This document shows, one piece after another, positions 1 through 11,246 of a DNA stretch of 64,000 bases. The notes beneath the pieces are model-generated. The model was not told the origin of the DNA and searched no databases. It saw only the letters and a program-made list of their open reading frames with translations. The stretch is from assembly GCA_963576735.1 (NCBI GenBank), contig OY755172.1:4030001-4094000 (forward strand), given 5' to 3'. The position numbers were made by a program, and so were the translations under genes. The number at the start of each line of letters is the position of its first letter. The stretch's first letter is position 1. Source of the DNA: Bedellia somnulentella (Eukaryota > Arthropoda > Insecta > Lepidoptera > Bedelliidae).

Positions 1-145
1 CAGTAAATAATGACGCGCACTACATAGAAATGATGACAGTGCAAGAAGTATCACATTCCACAACAACACGTGACAATACCCTCACTCATCAAGGCTCGCA
101 TCATACAAATCCTACATCGCGGTATTTAAGTTTCTAAAATACTTA

Positions 146-395
146 ACATACATACATTACATATACTCATGGCTATAAATCCCTTGAAGTGGAAGCCAGT
201 GCTAGGGAATTAGACATTCGTCAGCCACTTGTGGAAGTTGCGTGGGGAAAAGATGGTGAAATAAAGGTTGTTGGTGATGGGTCTATAACCGCATGGCTCA
301 GAAAACCCTTAAAAGCCCCAATACCGTAAGTCGCCTCTTACGTTCACCCACCGGAAGAAATTGCGTAGTGCTATTCTAAGCCGACACTACACAGC
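146..395 (-). mobile_element. SINE-A copy
   Basis: Near-complete copy on the minus strand. It runs from the CATACATAC tail through the core to the head, GCCGACACTACACAGC, at 395. Family defined by about 37 copies in the window. Confidence 0.85.
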
Positions 396-516
396 ATCTT
401 AACTTACATAGAAATTCCAACTTAATACAGTAGGACCGCGGTCCCTAGGCATACCACCGCCTGGCGGAAGATCTTTCCTTTTCCTCCAAACAGGGCATAA
501 TGAAATTTTACTAAAT

Positions 517-672
517 GATCTTACGCACCACACCTTTTACGAATCACACTATTTATCACTCGATCACAAAATCTGAAATTACAGAATTTTCTGAGGTACC
601 TTTTCTTATTCACTGTACTCTCATGCTTCTTCTGTGACACCCACCATTTACTACCATACATAATCTTCCTGT
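517..672 (-). mobile_element. LINE-C internal fragment
   Basis: Degenerate match to the inner part of the longest LINE-C copy (about 49340-49490). Shared stretches include a CACACCTTTTACGAATCAC-like run and the CCATACATAA motif. It lacks the LINE 3' end. Confidence 0.6.
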
Positions 673-980
673 TTACTCTTAATGATATGAATTGTTTACT
701 CCCTGAATTTTGGGACTGAAGATAAAAGTATTGATATTTCTGAACAGGACGTGAGATTCGGTCACCGGGTGTTCAGAATACCTTTTTATTACCTTGACAG
801 TTTTATATATCGCAGGGCAGACCTTGGCCTCTGTGTACGAAAAGCGCAATTATACAAGTCAGCCATATAGGTACCCTAACATTTTTATATCTATTATATT
901 TATTGAAATGTGAAGAATAAAATACGATTAATAATTGTACGAAAATATTGTTTGATATACACCATACAGAAACAAAAGTT

Positions 981-1042
981 GACCATTAGTCTCTGCCTAC
1001 CTGCCCCAATGTGAACTAGTGGCGGGAGTATATGTATGTATT
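981..1042 (+). mobile_element. LINE-C 3' end fragment
   Basis: Short 3' terminal piece: AGTCTCTGCCTAC, CCCCAATG, then a GGCGGGAGTATATGTATGTA tail. This is the diagnostic LINE-C end. Confidence 0.65.
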
Positions 1043-1155
1043 GTCTTAGATGACTGATGAAATTAGACGCGAAATAAAGCCTTATAATCTGTGATTAGAG
1101 TATGTACGTAAGTATAAGTGAAGCCTATATAATTTATAATTTGCTAGTATAATTT

Positions 1156-1402
1156 GCTGTGTAGTGTCGGCTTAGAATAGCACTACCCCATTTCTTCCGG
1201 TGGGTGTACGTAAGAGGCGACTAACGGTTTTGGGGCTTTTAAGGGATTTTTGGGCGATGCGGTTGGAGACCCATCACCAGCAACCTTTATTTCACCATCT
1301 TTTCCCCACACAACTTCCAAAAGTGGCTGAGGAGTTTCTGATTCTTTCGCTCTGGCTACCCCTTCTAGGGATTTATAGCCGTGAGTATATGTATGTATGT
1401 AT
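1156..1402 (+). mobile_element. SINE-A full-length copy
   Basis: Complete copy from GCTGTGTAGTGTCGGC to the GTATGTATGT tail. An open frame of about 65 codons runs through its middle. The same frame appears in other copies, so it belongs to the repeat and is not a host gene. Confidence 0.9.
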
Positions 1403-2700
1403 AAGAGAAGCAGAGATATGCCACTGCGGTCTTATCACTAAAGATATATTACGTCATGCTCCCTCGATTAAAACCACTTTAATAACCAGGTTAACTAAAA
1501 CAGAAGCGGATTATGTAACTGTAAATTGATTTATAATTTATGATTGACAGATGCATTGTTAACTATGATTTTGTTAAGTCTGCTAGTAAAGTGAAGGTAC
1601 TAATGCCTATTCATATTTCAATTCTTGTCACGAAGAGGGTGTGGCAGTTGTTATGCGTGGTTTAAAATGTACATGTGAAATTAGTTTGATAACTAGAAAA
1701 TTATTTTGTTTTGTAACAATACAATTTGTTTGTTTAAATAAAAACTTTAAAATACCAGCTTCCTATTATTGCATTTTCACCTTTTCACATTTCACTTTTC
1801 TGATTAATGAATTGAAATTTGAAAGAGAACTGCCCCCAGATTTAGTGGTCTGCATTCTCAAATGTGGAGATTTTGGGTTCAATTCCCAGGACGTACTCTT
1901 ACAAACATAACTAGATAATTTTACTCAATTTAGCAGCATACAGCAGAGTGAAATCCACCAGGCCACCAATAGGCATTTTGCTAGCGTCGTAGATTATAGC
2001 CAAAACATTATATCTAGGGTGGTACACTTGAGCATCTCGGTCTGCTATGGTGAAAGTGTATGATAAAGATATTTAACTATCATAGTCATCCGCATCACAC
2101 GAACCATATGACGAATATTGGATATATATCTTGTATAGACTTTCACACTGTCGATTAGGTATTATGACACTCGTGTTTAGTTTAAGCTTGAGTTTTACTA
2201 GAAATCTTATTCAGTAAATTTTAAGGCAAAATAGCACGGAAGTATTTGAAAGCTTCTTAAAAAACCATCATACAATTTACAATTATTGAATCTATAAACG
2301 AATTTGTCATTATCTAATGATTTCGTTTTATCTGTTACATTACTCTATGAATCATTCGTGCCATGCCGATTAGGCTGATAAGTTATAAAGTCATACTCAT
2401 TAATAAGCTATCTAACACGAAAACCATCAAAGCCTTTAGCTTATAATTTATAGTATATATAAAGATTGCGTCGTCAAAGTTGCATTCAAAAGTCAGTGAA
2501 CTAGTCAAGTCACTTTCCGATAAAATGTTTGCAATTTCATTATTGCTGTTGTATTGTAGGTCACCGAACAAGCAATATGGAATGCTGATTGCTTTATGTA
2601 ACGCGAAAGGACTTTACAAAACGTGTCCCGTTATTTAGATTATTAATGGACGCGGATAAGAAGTAAGAGAACTGCCTGAATTAAATGCACTCATTATGTG
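1403..2700. other. unassigned AT-rich intergenic DNA
   Basis: No gene, RNA or repeat recognised. The short open frames here have no domain pattern or conserved partner in the window. Confidence 0.4.
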
Positions 2701-2701
2701 A

Positions 2702-2864
2702 ATCTAGGGTATGATTTTTTGGCATTGTAGCCGGAGAACCATCACTACCTTTTATTTTCTTTCTTCTAACCCACTCAAAGTCTAAAAGTGGCTAGCTAAG
2801 GAATTGATAAGTCTGGCTACTACCTTTTATGGGATTTACAGTCATAAGTACATAGACGTAAGAG
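2702..2864 (+). mobile_element. old SINE-A fragment
   Basis: Diverged 5'-truncated copy. It keeps the GGAGAACCATCAC core, the CTAAAAGTGGCTAG run and a GGGATTTACAGTCATAAGTA end. Confidence 0.55.
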
Positions 2865-3120
2865 GGTAAGAAAATGGCTGATAGATTACTATTTTCCGAT
2901 CTCTTTGGAAACAATGATAGATTTGAAATCAATCATTTTTCTTTTATGGATAAGTTGCGAGTAAGTTATAATGAATAAAGTATTATTAACTCTTAATTTT
3001 TGACAAAATCATCCACTTATTATTTCCAAAGCAGCAGATGCCTTAGCAACTCTTTACCGATGGCGTAGTACTGCTCTGTAAACAATATATTTTCATTTTG
3101 GATTAACATTGGTAAACATA

Positions 3121-3285
3121 ACCGTTAGTTCCTATTGGGGTAGGCAGAAAATAGTCTCTGTGTGATAGCACTTGCCACATTGTACGATCCTGACAAACCT
3201 CTCCACATCCATCAATCTTTTCTTACATGCTCTTTTATTCTTGACAATTCTTACGCCTGCCCCTTTTGAGCACATTCTCTGTTTG
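3121..3285 (-). mobile_element. LINE-C 3' fragment
   Basis: Minus-strand LINE-C piece. It contains GTTAGTTCCTATTGGGGTAGG, the TACGATCCTGACAAACCTCT run and CATGCTCTTTTATTCTT. Upstream in the LINE frame it corresponds to the conserved C-terminal protein end. Confidence 0.7.
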
Positions 3286-3760
3286 TTAAAAAAACGAGAA
3301 AAAGGTATACAATACCATTTATATCCGCATAGTAAATGTTGTATAAGCTATTCATATACGATTATGAACATTGCCAAAGTACACCACGCATAAACATATT
3401 AGAATTAGCATTTTGCTTTCTGTATGCTACATTCACAACATTTATTAGGCTAATTCAAGGTCTCTTAGATATGCCAAATTATATTTTTGACCAAAATTTA
3501 ATGAGCTGAGAACTTTCGAATGTGTGCATAATTGGAAATAATTAGCGTGACCAGTTGAAACCAGTAGTGCTTAAAATATTTCACTTTTTCGGTGTTCCAA
3601 TACATGTTACTGGATTTACTACTTTTTATTATTTCAGTAATGCCCACCTCAATTATTAAAACTACTCGAAGCCTACTTACTTTCTGTACCTAATTTCATA
3701 ATGACTGCTTCGGGGACTTTTTGTCAAGACTATGTTATAAATAATAAGATAAATAATAAT

Positions 3761-3982
3761 GCTGTGTTTGTGTAATGTTGGCTTAGAATAGAACTACCCC
3801 ATTCTTTACCGTGTGTGCTCTTAAGAAGCAACTTAGGGTATTTCGGCTTTAAGAGATTTTTGTGCAATGCGGTTGGAGACCCGTTACTATCAAACTTTGT
3901 TTTGCATGCTTTTCCCTAGTTGAATTAAAAAAGTGGCTGAGAACTAGTACTTCTAGAGATTATAAATATTTGTATGTATGTA
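3761..3982 (+). mobile_element. SINE-A copy, diverged
   Basis: The 5' head reads GCTGTGTTTGTGTAATGTTGG, followed by the recognisable core and a TTTGTATGTATGTA tail. Several small deletions. Confidence 0.7.
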
Positions 3983-4060
3983 CTTAAATGAATTAAAATA
4001 CATTATTGACACTTAATCTTTTAAGCGGCCGTTCTACAAAGTATTATTTTGGTAATAAGT

Positions 4061-4290
4061 AGTGTTGGCTTAGAATAGCACTAACATAGGCGTACATGGT
4101 GATAGTCCAAGGTGATTGAGGTTATGGAGCTTTTAGACAAATTTTAAGGCGCTGTAAATAGAGACCCATCACCAACCACCATTTATCCCACTTTCTTTTC
4201 ACCAATCTACTTCAAAATTGGCTGAAGATTTTCTGATTCTGAAGATCTGTCTCCTCTTTCTTGGGATTTTCCGCGACTACGTATTTACGC
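4061..4290 (+). mobile_element. SINE-A copy, diverged
   Basis: Head AGTGTTGGCTTAGAATAGCAC, core GAGACCCATCACCAACCACC, and a decayed end near 4288. Confidence 0.65.
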
Positions 4291-4670
4291 TTTTACATTA
4301 TTTTCATTAAAATTTTCTTGAGATAAGATGCATAGCTTTTGCTGTGACCGTTTTCCCTTGACAAAGAAGACTGTAATAGTAACTTTTATTAACTAACACA
4401 CTGTCACATAACCAAACTATAAACACACATATTTAGTCAAGTGTCTTTGCATTGTCTTAGAAAGTGGCTACATTTGGTTTGAGTTTGTGTCAGCTTGCAA
4501 ATAAAAACTTCACAGTTTATCTCGCAGCTCTTTGCGAGTATTGTTTTCGTTTCGGTGATTCACGTTTACTTTCAAATGCTTGTGAGAAACAATAGATTTT
4601 CTTTTTTAGGATTTAGTTTGAACTAGACATCAAATACTTGGTCTTATTTAGATATCATAATATTCTTCAT

Positions 4671-4767
4671 TTTATCTCTTCCCCATTTAACTTCCAAAAG
4701 TGGCTGAGGAATTTCGAAATTCTCCATTTAAGGCAATAGCAGCCGTGAATATGTGTATGTGTGTATT
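4671..4767 (+). mobile_element. SINE-A 3' fragment
   Basis: Only the 3' third remains: CTTCCAAAAGTGGCTGAGG through AGCCGTGAATATGTGTATGT. It lies just outside the left end of the 4.1 kb transposon-like unit. Confidence 0.7.
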
Positions 4768-5286
4768 TTTCATTGTAACGCATTTGTTAATGTTTCATAC
4801 CTAGAGATGGGATTTTGCCCGGGCATTTTGGGCGGATTGGATTTATGCCCAATAAATGTCCATAAATGCCGAATAAATGTCCATTACTTGGGCAGAAATC
4901 TTATTTAATTTTAATTTTTTAAATATCATTATTGTAAGAGTGTGGTTGATGTTATTAGTTAAAATCATCATAAAATGACCTATTTTATTTAAAGAATGAA
5001 TAATACTTATAGGGTTCATGATAGGGACCATTAGCATAAAAGTCAATGGGTGCAATCCAACCCGTTTTATGAAGTTTTGCAGACAGAAACGCAAACATTT
5101 TTAAATGCAAGAATCTTATCATACTTTTTATGATAATTCATTAATTTGTTACAATACAATAGGGAAAAATTGTGATACTGTTTTAAACTTTTAATTTAAA
5201 CAAACATTCTGGATGGTCATAGCCCAGATTATGATGATTTTCCACTATAAACGTATCTAACCCGATTTACGTTGGGCTCGTATCAA

Positions 5287-6857
5287 GTACAAATCGCGCG
5301 CTCCTATTGGACACTTTATATAATATAAAGTTGATTACTTTGACTATGAACACTATAGACAGAGTCATAATGCAACGGGAGAGTACCTCTTTTAGATAGC
5401 AATATTTTTCCCTGTAATGTTGCGATCACTCGAAAACAATTACCCCAAAATACTATAATCACCATTCTAAAAGCTACTTTTTAATTTAAAATTGATTACG
5501 TCAATTTATTGTTACGTCGTTTTATTTATTGTAAAGGTTTACTGTTTACTATATTATTTCCTGCAATCATATAATTATACATACTTGCTCCTAGTATTAT
5601 ACAATCTTTTTTGTTTAATTTTACCATTCATACTGATGTTTTTAAACACCGTGAAATCTAAAGCATTGTACTAACTATCAGGGATGAATCTTCCCATGAT
5701 TACGAATAAATTTTTGTGCGGGACTAACTTTGTTACTGGACAAAAATTAACAGCTGTTCCATAAGTGCAAGTTATGTAAATATCATACGGGTCATCATGG
5801 GTATAGTGGGGTCTATGTTTGTATTTTGAAAAATAAAAGACAGCACTATTTTGTACATGAGTTTTATTGCATTATTTACTATTGACCTTTAAACAAAATC
5901 AGTTTCGTGTGAAAATTTCGAATTCATTCGTCTATTTCAGTCACATTTTTCAAAAAATGATGTATTCGTACATCTAAGTATTTTATATTTGGTTGATTTC
6001 CAATTGCATCTTCCAGTGGCCGCAATCCATTTTTCTCGTAGATTCGGGTCTTTAGGAAAACTGTAATGAATACGAAGAAATTAAATAAATATAACAAATT
6101 TATTACTTACTAATTCCGTAGATAACAATTGGAAATCATTTAGCGTCGCTATAGCGCGACGAAATTCATAATATACTCACTCATTAACATCAGTTTACTA
6201 ATTTGAAAATTTTACCCTAACGACAGGGTAGGATGAAAAACGTGAATTATGGGAACACTGAGATACTGCATATTTTTAGGTTATGCTATTAAAAAATTGC
6301 TCAAAATAACTAAAGAAAATGCTAGTATTCTACTTCAACGTAATTAACATTTGAATCACTTTTTTTCTGAACGCGCAATGTATTTATTATGTATTTATCT
6401 GTAGAAAAACATTAAAAAACTCACTCACTTCAGAAAGTCAATCCTTCGATGTGTTTTTCGCTGCGGCTTCCGCAGCCAAGCACGCTACACCCAACCATAC
6501 CTCACTAAATAATAAGTTTGACTAATGGAGTCTCTTTTATCACAATAACAATATACAAATGAATAAAATCTTTCTCAAAATCAAAAGAAAACCAAAATCG
6601 CTCACAAGTCGACGCTTTGTTTGTCAAGCTTTAAAAGCGTGACATCAACAAAACGGGTTACGCGATAGAGACGACAATAAAGATTTTGTGTCTCTTTTTA
6701 ACATATAAGAACTTAAATAAGGGCTTCTCTTTTTAAAATGAATGACGTAACATCGCTCTATCTATAGTGTTCATAATCAAAGGTTGATTATAATTATATA
6801 GAGTTGAGACCAAATTGACATTGACATTCCGCCGGATTCAATCGCGCTATTTTGTAC
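5287..6857. mobile_element. THAP-bearing inverted-repeat element (P-like?)
   Basis: Two ends form a long imperfect inverted repeat. Left 5287-5400 and right 6750-6857 share GTACAAA plus a CGCG core at the outer edge. Further in they share an almost identical TGAACACTATAGACAGAG / TGAACACTATAGATAGAG block. Between them lies a broken gene for a THAP DNA-binding domain. P-superfamily transposases carry N-terminal THAP domains, so a P-like origin is plausible. I found no clear TSD and no catalytic domain. Confidence 0.5.
5937..6498 (-). pseudogene. THAP zinc-finger domain remnant, two exons
   Basis: On the minus strand an ATG at 6498 opens MVGCSVLGCGSRSEKHI, a Cys-X4-Cys start typical of THAP C2CH fingers. 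A splice-donor-like GTGAGT follows at 6428. After an intron ending ...ATTACAG at about 6060, the frame resumes FPKDPNLREKWIAATGR, the THAP signature (FPKD, W, then an NW pair). It ends with a Cys-rich CTNTSFFEKCD and a stop at 5937. Joining the two pieces requires a one-base correction near the exon 1 end, so the gene is dead. The invariant His of the finger appears lost (NTSFF where HF is expected). THAP domains occur in host proteins and in P-element transposases; the inverted-repeat context favours the latter. Confidence 0.6.
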
Positions 6858-7237
6858 CTAGATTTTAAATTGCGTAGAATTCTGACAGCTGCCATTTTTT
6901 GACATGTCAGAGGTTATAAATCTTTTTGACCAGGCTCATTTTTTTAATTTCTATTAAAGTATGAACATCCACGTCAACTCATTTTATTTGTTAGAATAAA
7001 ATATATACATTTTATTATGTTCTACGCTGCAAATGCAAAAAGCGCATTCACGGTAAACAGAAAATTTTAAAATATAACAGTTAATAATAAAAAATAATAG
7101 CAAATACAGAAAAGAAATGAGCGCATTTGAGTATTCAAAGAAGTCGAATGATATGGCATGACAAGACACACACATAACGACAGCTAAGAGCGACATTGAA
7201 TAAATAATATAGAGCGAGCGATTTGCTTTACGTTTTA

Positions 7238-7482
7238 CATCCATCTACTTACGGCTACAAATCCCTAAAAGGGGTAGCCTGCTCTTCTGAATCTTAAAAT
7301 TCTTTAGCCACTTGGAAGTTAAGTAGAGAAAGATTGTTATATAAATATTTTTGGTGATGGGTCTCCAACCGCATCGCCCAAAAGTCGCTTAAAAAGCCCC
7401 GATACCCTTAGTCGCCTCTTACGATAACCCATGGGAAGAAATGGGGTAGCGCTATTTTAAACCGGCACTTAGCCGACACAGC
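7238..7482 (-). mobile_element. SINE-A copy
   Basis: Minus-strand copy from CGGCTACAAATCCCTAAAAG to AGCCGACACAGC, inserted inside the hAT-like unit. Confidence 0.75.
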
Positions 7483-7639
7483 AAAAAGGTTTACTAAACC
7501 TGGACTAACAAAGAAGGTGCCAGCTAAAAAAATAAATAAGGTAATTAAAATTGAATTGATATCATGTTATATTATAAATATTTTTTACTATTGTATAATT
7601 TTACTTAACTTAGGTTATATTTGCATTTGCCTTTAAAAA

Positions 7640-7770
7640 GGTAAGACACAACTTAACAAAAATCTAGCAGCGGATATACGCTCCCGTCGCTCTGCCAACA
7701 GAGCTATAGTATCAAGTGATCATGATCACTGGCGCGAAAATTGGTTTTTGCCTCTTTCTTTACATCTTTA
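7640..7770 (-). mobile_element. element D remnant with decayed tRNA-like module
   Basis: The reverse complement shows a decayed A-box arm (ATAGCTCTGTTGGCAGAGCG) and a GCGTATATCCG segment, matching the tRNA-like core of element D. The B-box arm is lost. Confidence 0.5.
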
Positions 7771-8265
7771 CTTGTGTCAACGCCATCTACCGCCAAATTA
7801 TTACAACCCGGAAATATGCGCCTTTTGCCACGAATAGTTCATGTCCTCTGTCAATATATGACATCAAAATCATTCGTGTCCGCTGTGGTTTTTTTTCCAT
7901 TCATTGATGCTCATTGACCTTTACTAATTAAACACGAACCGTTTTTCAGTTTAAAACCCTAATACCTAAGTATTATTTCATCCCCTTTGAGTATAAAAAG
8001 TAGCGTGAACGTGAGTATTTTCACATTTTAAAATTCTGTTAGCGGAATATACCGTTACTGCATTATGTTAATAATCTTGAAAAATAAAAATAAAATATAT
8101 GTTTTTTTTTGCTTAGTTACTTTATAACCTTATTCGCTATACTAAAATTAATATCTTATAGCTACTCTATCGCTTGATATAATTGAATGTGTTTTTTTAG
8201 TGTAAGGGTATAAATAATAATTATTATAATCGTTCAAAGTAAAAGTGGGTTAAGATTAAGAATTT

Positions 8266-8628
8266 AACATAACATAAACGTTCACGCCGTTTATCAGAGC
8301 CGGTTGGCAGAGCTACCAATGATGAACATCACGTGACAGCGCCACTTAGTGTCCAAAGTAGGTACCAATATTTTGCTTAGACAGTGAACTCACGTAATAG
8401 GGGGCAGGCCTATTGCCGTTTTGTACGAATACACTGTCATATGGCTAAGTACAACTCGGCCATGTGGTTTCCTCACGATGTTTTCCCTCACCGTTGACAA
8501 CCATGATAAATTAACCACACTTATGACATTAGAAAAGACCAATTGGTGTAGCCCCGACCCGGGATTTGAACTCACGACTGTCTGTTTACGGGCGGGCGTT
8601 CTACCCATTGAACTATAATGTCGTCTAA
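8266..8628 (-). mobile_element. SINE-B copy
   Basis: Minus-strand copy. The tail, AACATAACATAAACGTTCACG, is at the left. The tRNA-like head is at the right, with a degraded B-box arm (GAGTTCAAATCCCGGGTCGGG read on the minus strand). Confidence 0.8.
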
Positions 8629-9451
8629 GTAAGAATTTAAAGTACTTATATGCCTATATTTGGCATATTGTAACTTTTTTTTTCTTCTTATTACTTTATT
8701 CTGATGACGCTGATGTATATGTATAAGTTAAACACAATTAAAATAATGATCCACTTGTAGTTTAATTTTAAAGTAGAGTTTTGTTTTTCCGCCCAGCGAT
8801 TGGGCATTTATCGGGCGTAAATTCATTTTTGCCCATTTTAACCCAATACGTCCAATCTGCCCAATAAGTTTTTATGCCCTCGACCCATCTCTTCATACCT
8901 CATGGTGTTGATGTAAAATAATGATACAAAAGTAAGATTAACTACTGGGTCTCTTTTCGTCAATCTCTTATTATATTATCTTTCCTTTATTTCTGCGATC
9001 AAGAGAAGATAAAAACTGCTGTATATTTACCTTCTTCATCATTACCGTTCTGAAGTTCTACTTAAACATTTATGATTATAGCCAGTAGTATAAAGATATA
9101 TATACTTACTTGGTTTGTGAGATATGTATATTGAGCCAGTATATTGTTTGTTCTAAAAAGACAGTCTTCCGAAGTGTGAGAATTATAAAAAATATATTAA
9201 AGTAGATTGACGAATTTAAATAAAACTTGAGATATTTGGTAGGTTCTTAGAAAGTGGTTATTAAGTTCGATAGTCTCTGTTTACCTCAATCAGAACTAAA
9301 ATTATGTATATTTTAAAATCAAGTCATCAAGATATTTCTAACTTTCTGTGCAAAAATATTAGCTAATTAATATGGACCATTGTCTTTAAAAAAACGGTTT
9401 TTTGTTCAAAATATTTTAGTATCTGACATGATGGACTATGATACCAAGCAT

Positions 9452-9604
9452 GCGTCCGTAGAATGAAGAATAAAAGAGCATGTATGACAAAGAGTAATGG
9501 ATGTAAACGAAGCTAGAGAGGTTCGCGAGGATCGTACAAAGTGGCGATCGGTAGTCTCTGCCTACCCCGATGGGATCAAATAGCGTTAGTTTAAGTATGT
9601 ATGT
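9452..9604 (+). mobile_element. LINE-C 3' end copy
   Basis: Encodes the end of the conserved LINE-C C-terminal peptide (AAAGAGCATGTATGA, then GATGTAAACGAAGCTAGAGA). It runs into the GTCTCTGCCTACCCCGATGG terminus and a GTATGT tail. A second short LINE-C tip lies at about 9664-9700. Confidence 0.75.
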
Positions 9605-9747
9605 TGAAAATAGGAGTGTACATGAGTGAAGCTTGTATACCCAAGATCGTTCACAATGCCAAACTGATAGTCTCTATATATCCCAATGGGAACTAATGAT
9701 GTAAGCATATATGTTCGCGGTTTTTGTCTTGGAGGAAAACTTTATAT

Positions 9748-10088
9748 ACATAAACATTCACGCCGAATATCCCCGAAGGGCAGAGGTGCTTATACTTCTG
9801 AACATCACGTGACTTCGTCACCTGGTGTTCAGAGTACCCACGTTTTGCATGGACAGTGTACTCACGTGATAGGGGGCAGGGCTATCGCCGTTTTGTACGA
9901 ATACACAGTCACATGACTTAGTACAACTCAGCCATGTGGGTTTCCTCACGATGTTTTCCCTCACCGTTAACAACCATGATAAATTAACCACACATATGCC
10001 TTTAGAAAAGACAAATTGGTGTAGGCCCGACCCAGGATTTGAACACTAGTCGTTTGCACGATAACCGATACCCACTGGGCTATCACGA
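9748..10088 (-). mobile_element. SINE-B copy
   Basis: Minus-strand copy. The tail (ATAAACATTCACGCCGAATA) is at the left. The head at the right contains a GTTCAAATCCTGGGTCGGGC B-box region and ends TCGTGATAGCCC. Confidence 0.85.
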
Positions 10089-11000
10089 AAACTTTATACT
10101 AAGTAATAAGCTGAGTAAAAGTATAGATCCGGTATTTTTTCCAGCCAAGTGAGCCATTGTCTGGCCATGGATTAGCAGCAAGGTGATCGCGTTGCCAGCA
10201 TTGACTACCCATGTCAACTTACACCTCCTTGTTCGGAACTTTTTACTTGTGACCTCACCACTTCCAGTTTTTAGTGCGCGCCGGCTAAATTGTTGTGCGA
10301 AGAACTTTTTATTATTTATTCAGGAGAAAAAAAAACAGAAATAGCATAGAGAATATAAGACAACAACACATAGGGCATAAATCAGAACAGTTTGGTACCT
10401 CTTTAAAATTTCCATATCATTACAATGAAGAGCTAGAATATAATGCATTTAATATAATGCAATATTGAAAATACAAAGCTGCATTTTTTCGAGTTGACTT
10501 ATTTTTTATAGAACGTTTTTATGTCTCCTATTTAAGAATTTATTTCCACTCGCTTTAATTTCTTGTTACGTTGAAAAATATATCTTTGTAGGATTTGAAA
10601 ATTTATATTTTTTTATACATTATATTATGAAAAGTAAAATACCTTTAAAAAAAGTCCTCTGCCGTCTTACAAAGGGTTGCTACAAAAAGCAAAGAATGTC
10701 AAGCAACTCCTTACCTCATATCTGCAAACAGAGGTGTTAATTTTTAGACTTACACTTTGTTTATAAACCCAATGATTTCGATCCTAGAGTAGAAAAAAAA
10801 TGAAAAATTATAAAGCCGTAAGAAAAAATGCAAAATTCCAGTCTGACTTAAAATTATCAATACCATAAACACAATCACAGCATAGCATCTTTCATAATCT
10901 TTTTATTGCCTTCCAGTCTCTTATGAGTTCACTGACCAAAATGATGTAAATTTCCCAATGCGATTCTGGTTTTTAGTTTATCGCTATTAACTCTATAGTG
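10089..11000. other. unassigned region upstream of gene 1
   Basis: 10130-10300 is less AT-rich than its surroundings but shows no recognised domain on either strand. The rest is AT-rich with nothing recognised. The promoter of gene 1 should lie in or just after this stretch; I could not place a convincing TATA or Inr/DPE. Confidence 0.3.
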
Positions 11001-11200
11001 GAAAATTATATTTTTAAATTATTCATACAAAATGCACAGAATTTGGGCGCTCAGACTTCACGCTGGCAAGTTGCGCCGGAGTACAGCTCCCAGCAATATC
11101 CATCGACCTCTGAAACAAAACGCACGCTTCGATCATCGTTTCGGAGGTTTAATTATAAATTTAAATTATTACATAAGTTATACTTTATTAAAATATAATA

Positions 11201-11246
11201 ATGCAGAGCTTAAGTTTAATATTAATTGTGGCCGCTGTTGCAACAG
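11201..11246 (+). CDS. obst-A: gene 1 exon 1 (signal peptide)
   Basis: ATG at 11201 encodes MQSLSLILIVAAVAT and the first base of the next Ala. The donor is CAG|GTACG; intron phase 1. The hydrophobic run and its splicing onto QEYQC justify this start over upstream ATGs in other frames. Confidence 0.88.

Larger units (their letters stand above)
4803..8892. mobile_element. hAT-like DNA transposon, nested insertions
   Basis: The unit begins AGAGATGGG and ends CCCATCTCT, a 9-bp perfect terminal inverted repeat. It is flanked by an exact 8-bp duplication, TCATACCT (4795-4802 and 8893-8900). Inside the termini both ends are rich in GCCCA/TGGGC motifs and can be aligned in inverted orientation over about 90 bp with gaps. 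An 8-bp TSD fits hAT, and also P-type, transposons. No transposase of the unit itself is recognisable. Much of the interior consists of other elements: the THAP-bearing inverted-repeat unit, SINE-A, an element D remnant and SINE-B. Confidence 0.6.

Noticed and set aside
1200..1529. 109-codon open frame starting MGVRKRRLTVLGLL
   Set aside because: The same peptide recurs in SINE-A copies at 25295-25507 (minus) and 56292-56564, and the frame follows the repeat. It is a by-product of SINE-A, not a host gene.
8390..8608. Overlapping open frames on both strands at 8390-8618
   Set aside because: They lie wholly within a SINE-B copy; similar frames occur at 14031-14271 and 58609-58911 in other copies.
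10130..10300. GC-richer block upstream of gene 1 as a possible coding exon
   Set aside because: No frame on either strand gives a recognisable domain or good splice context.
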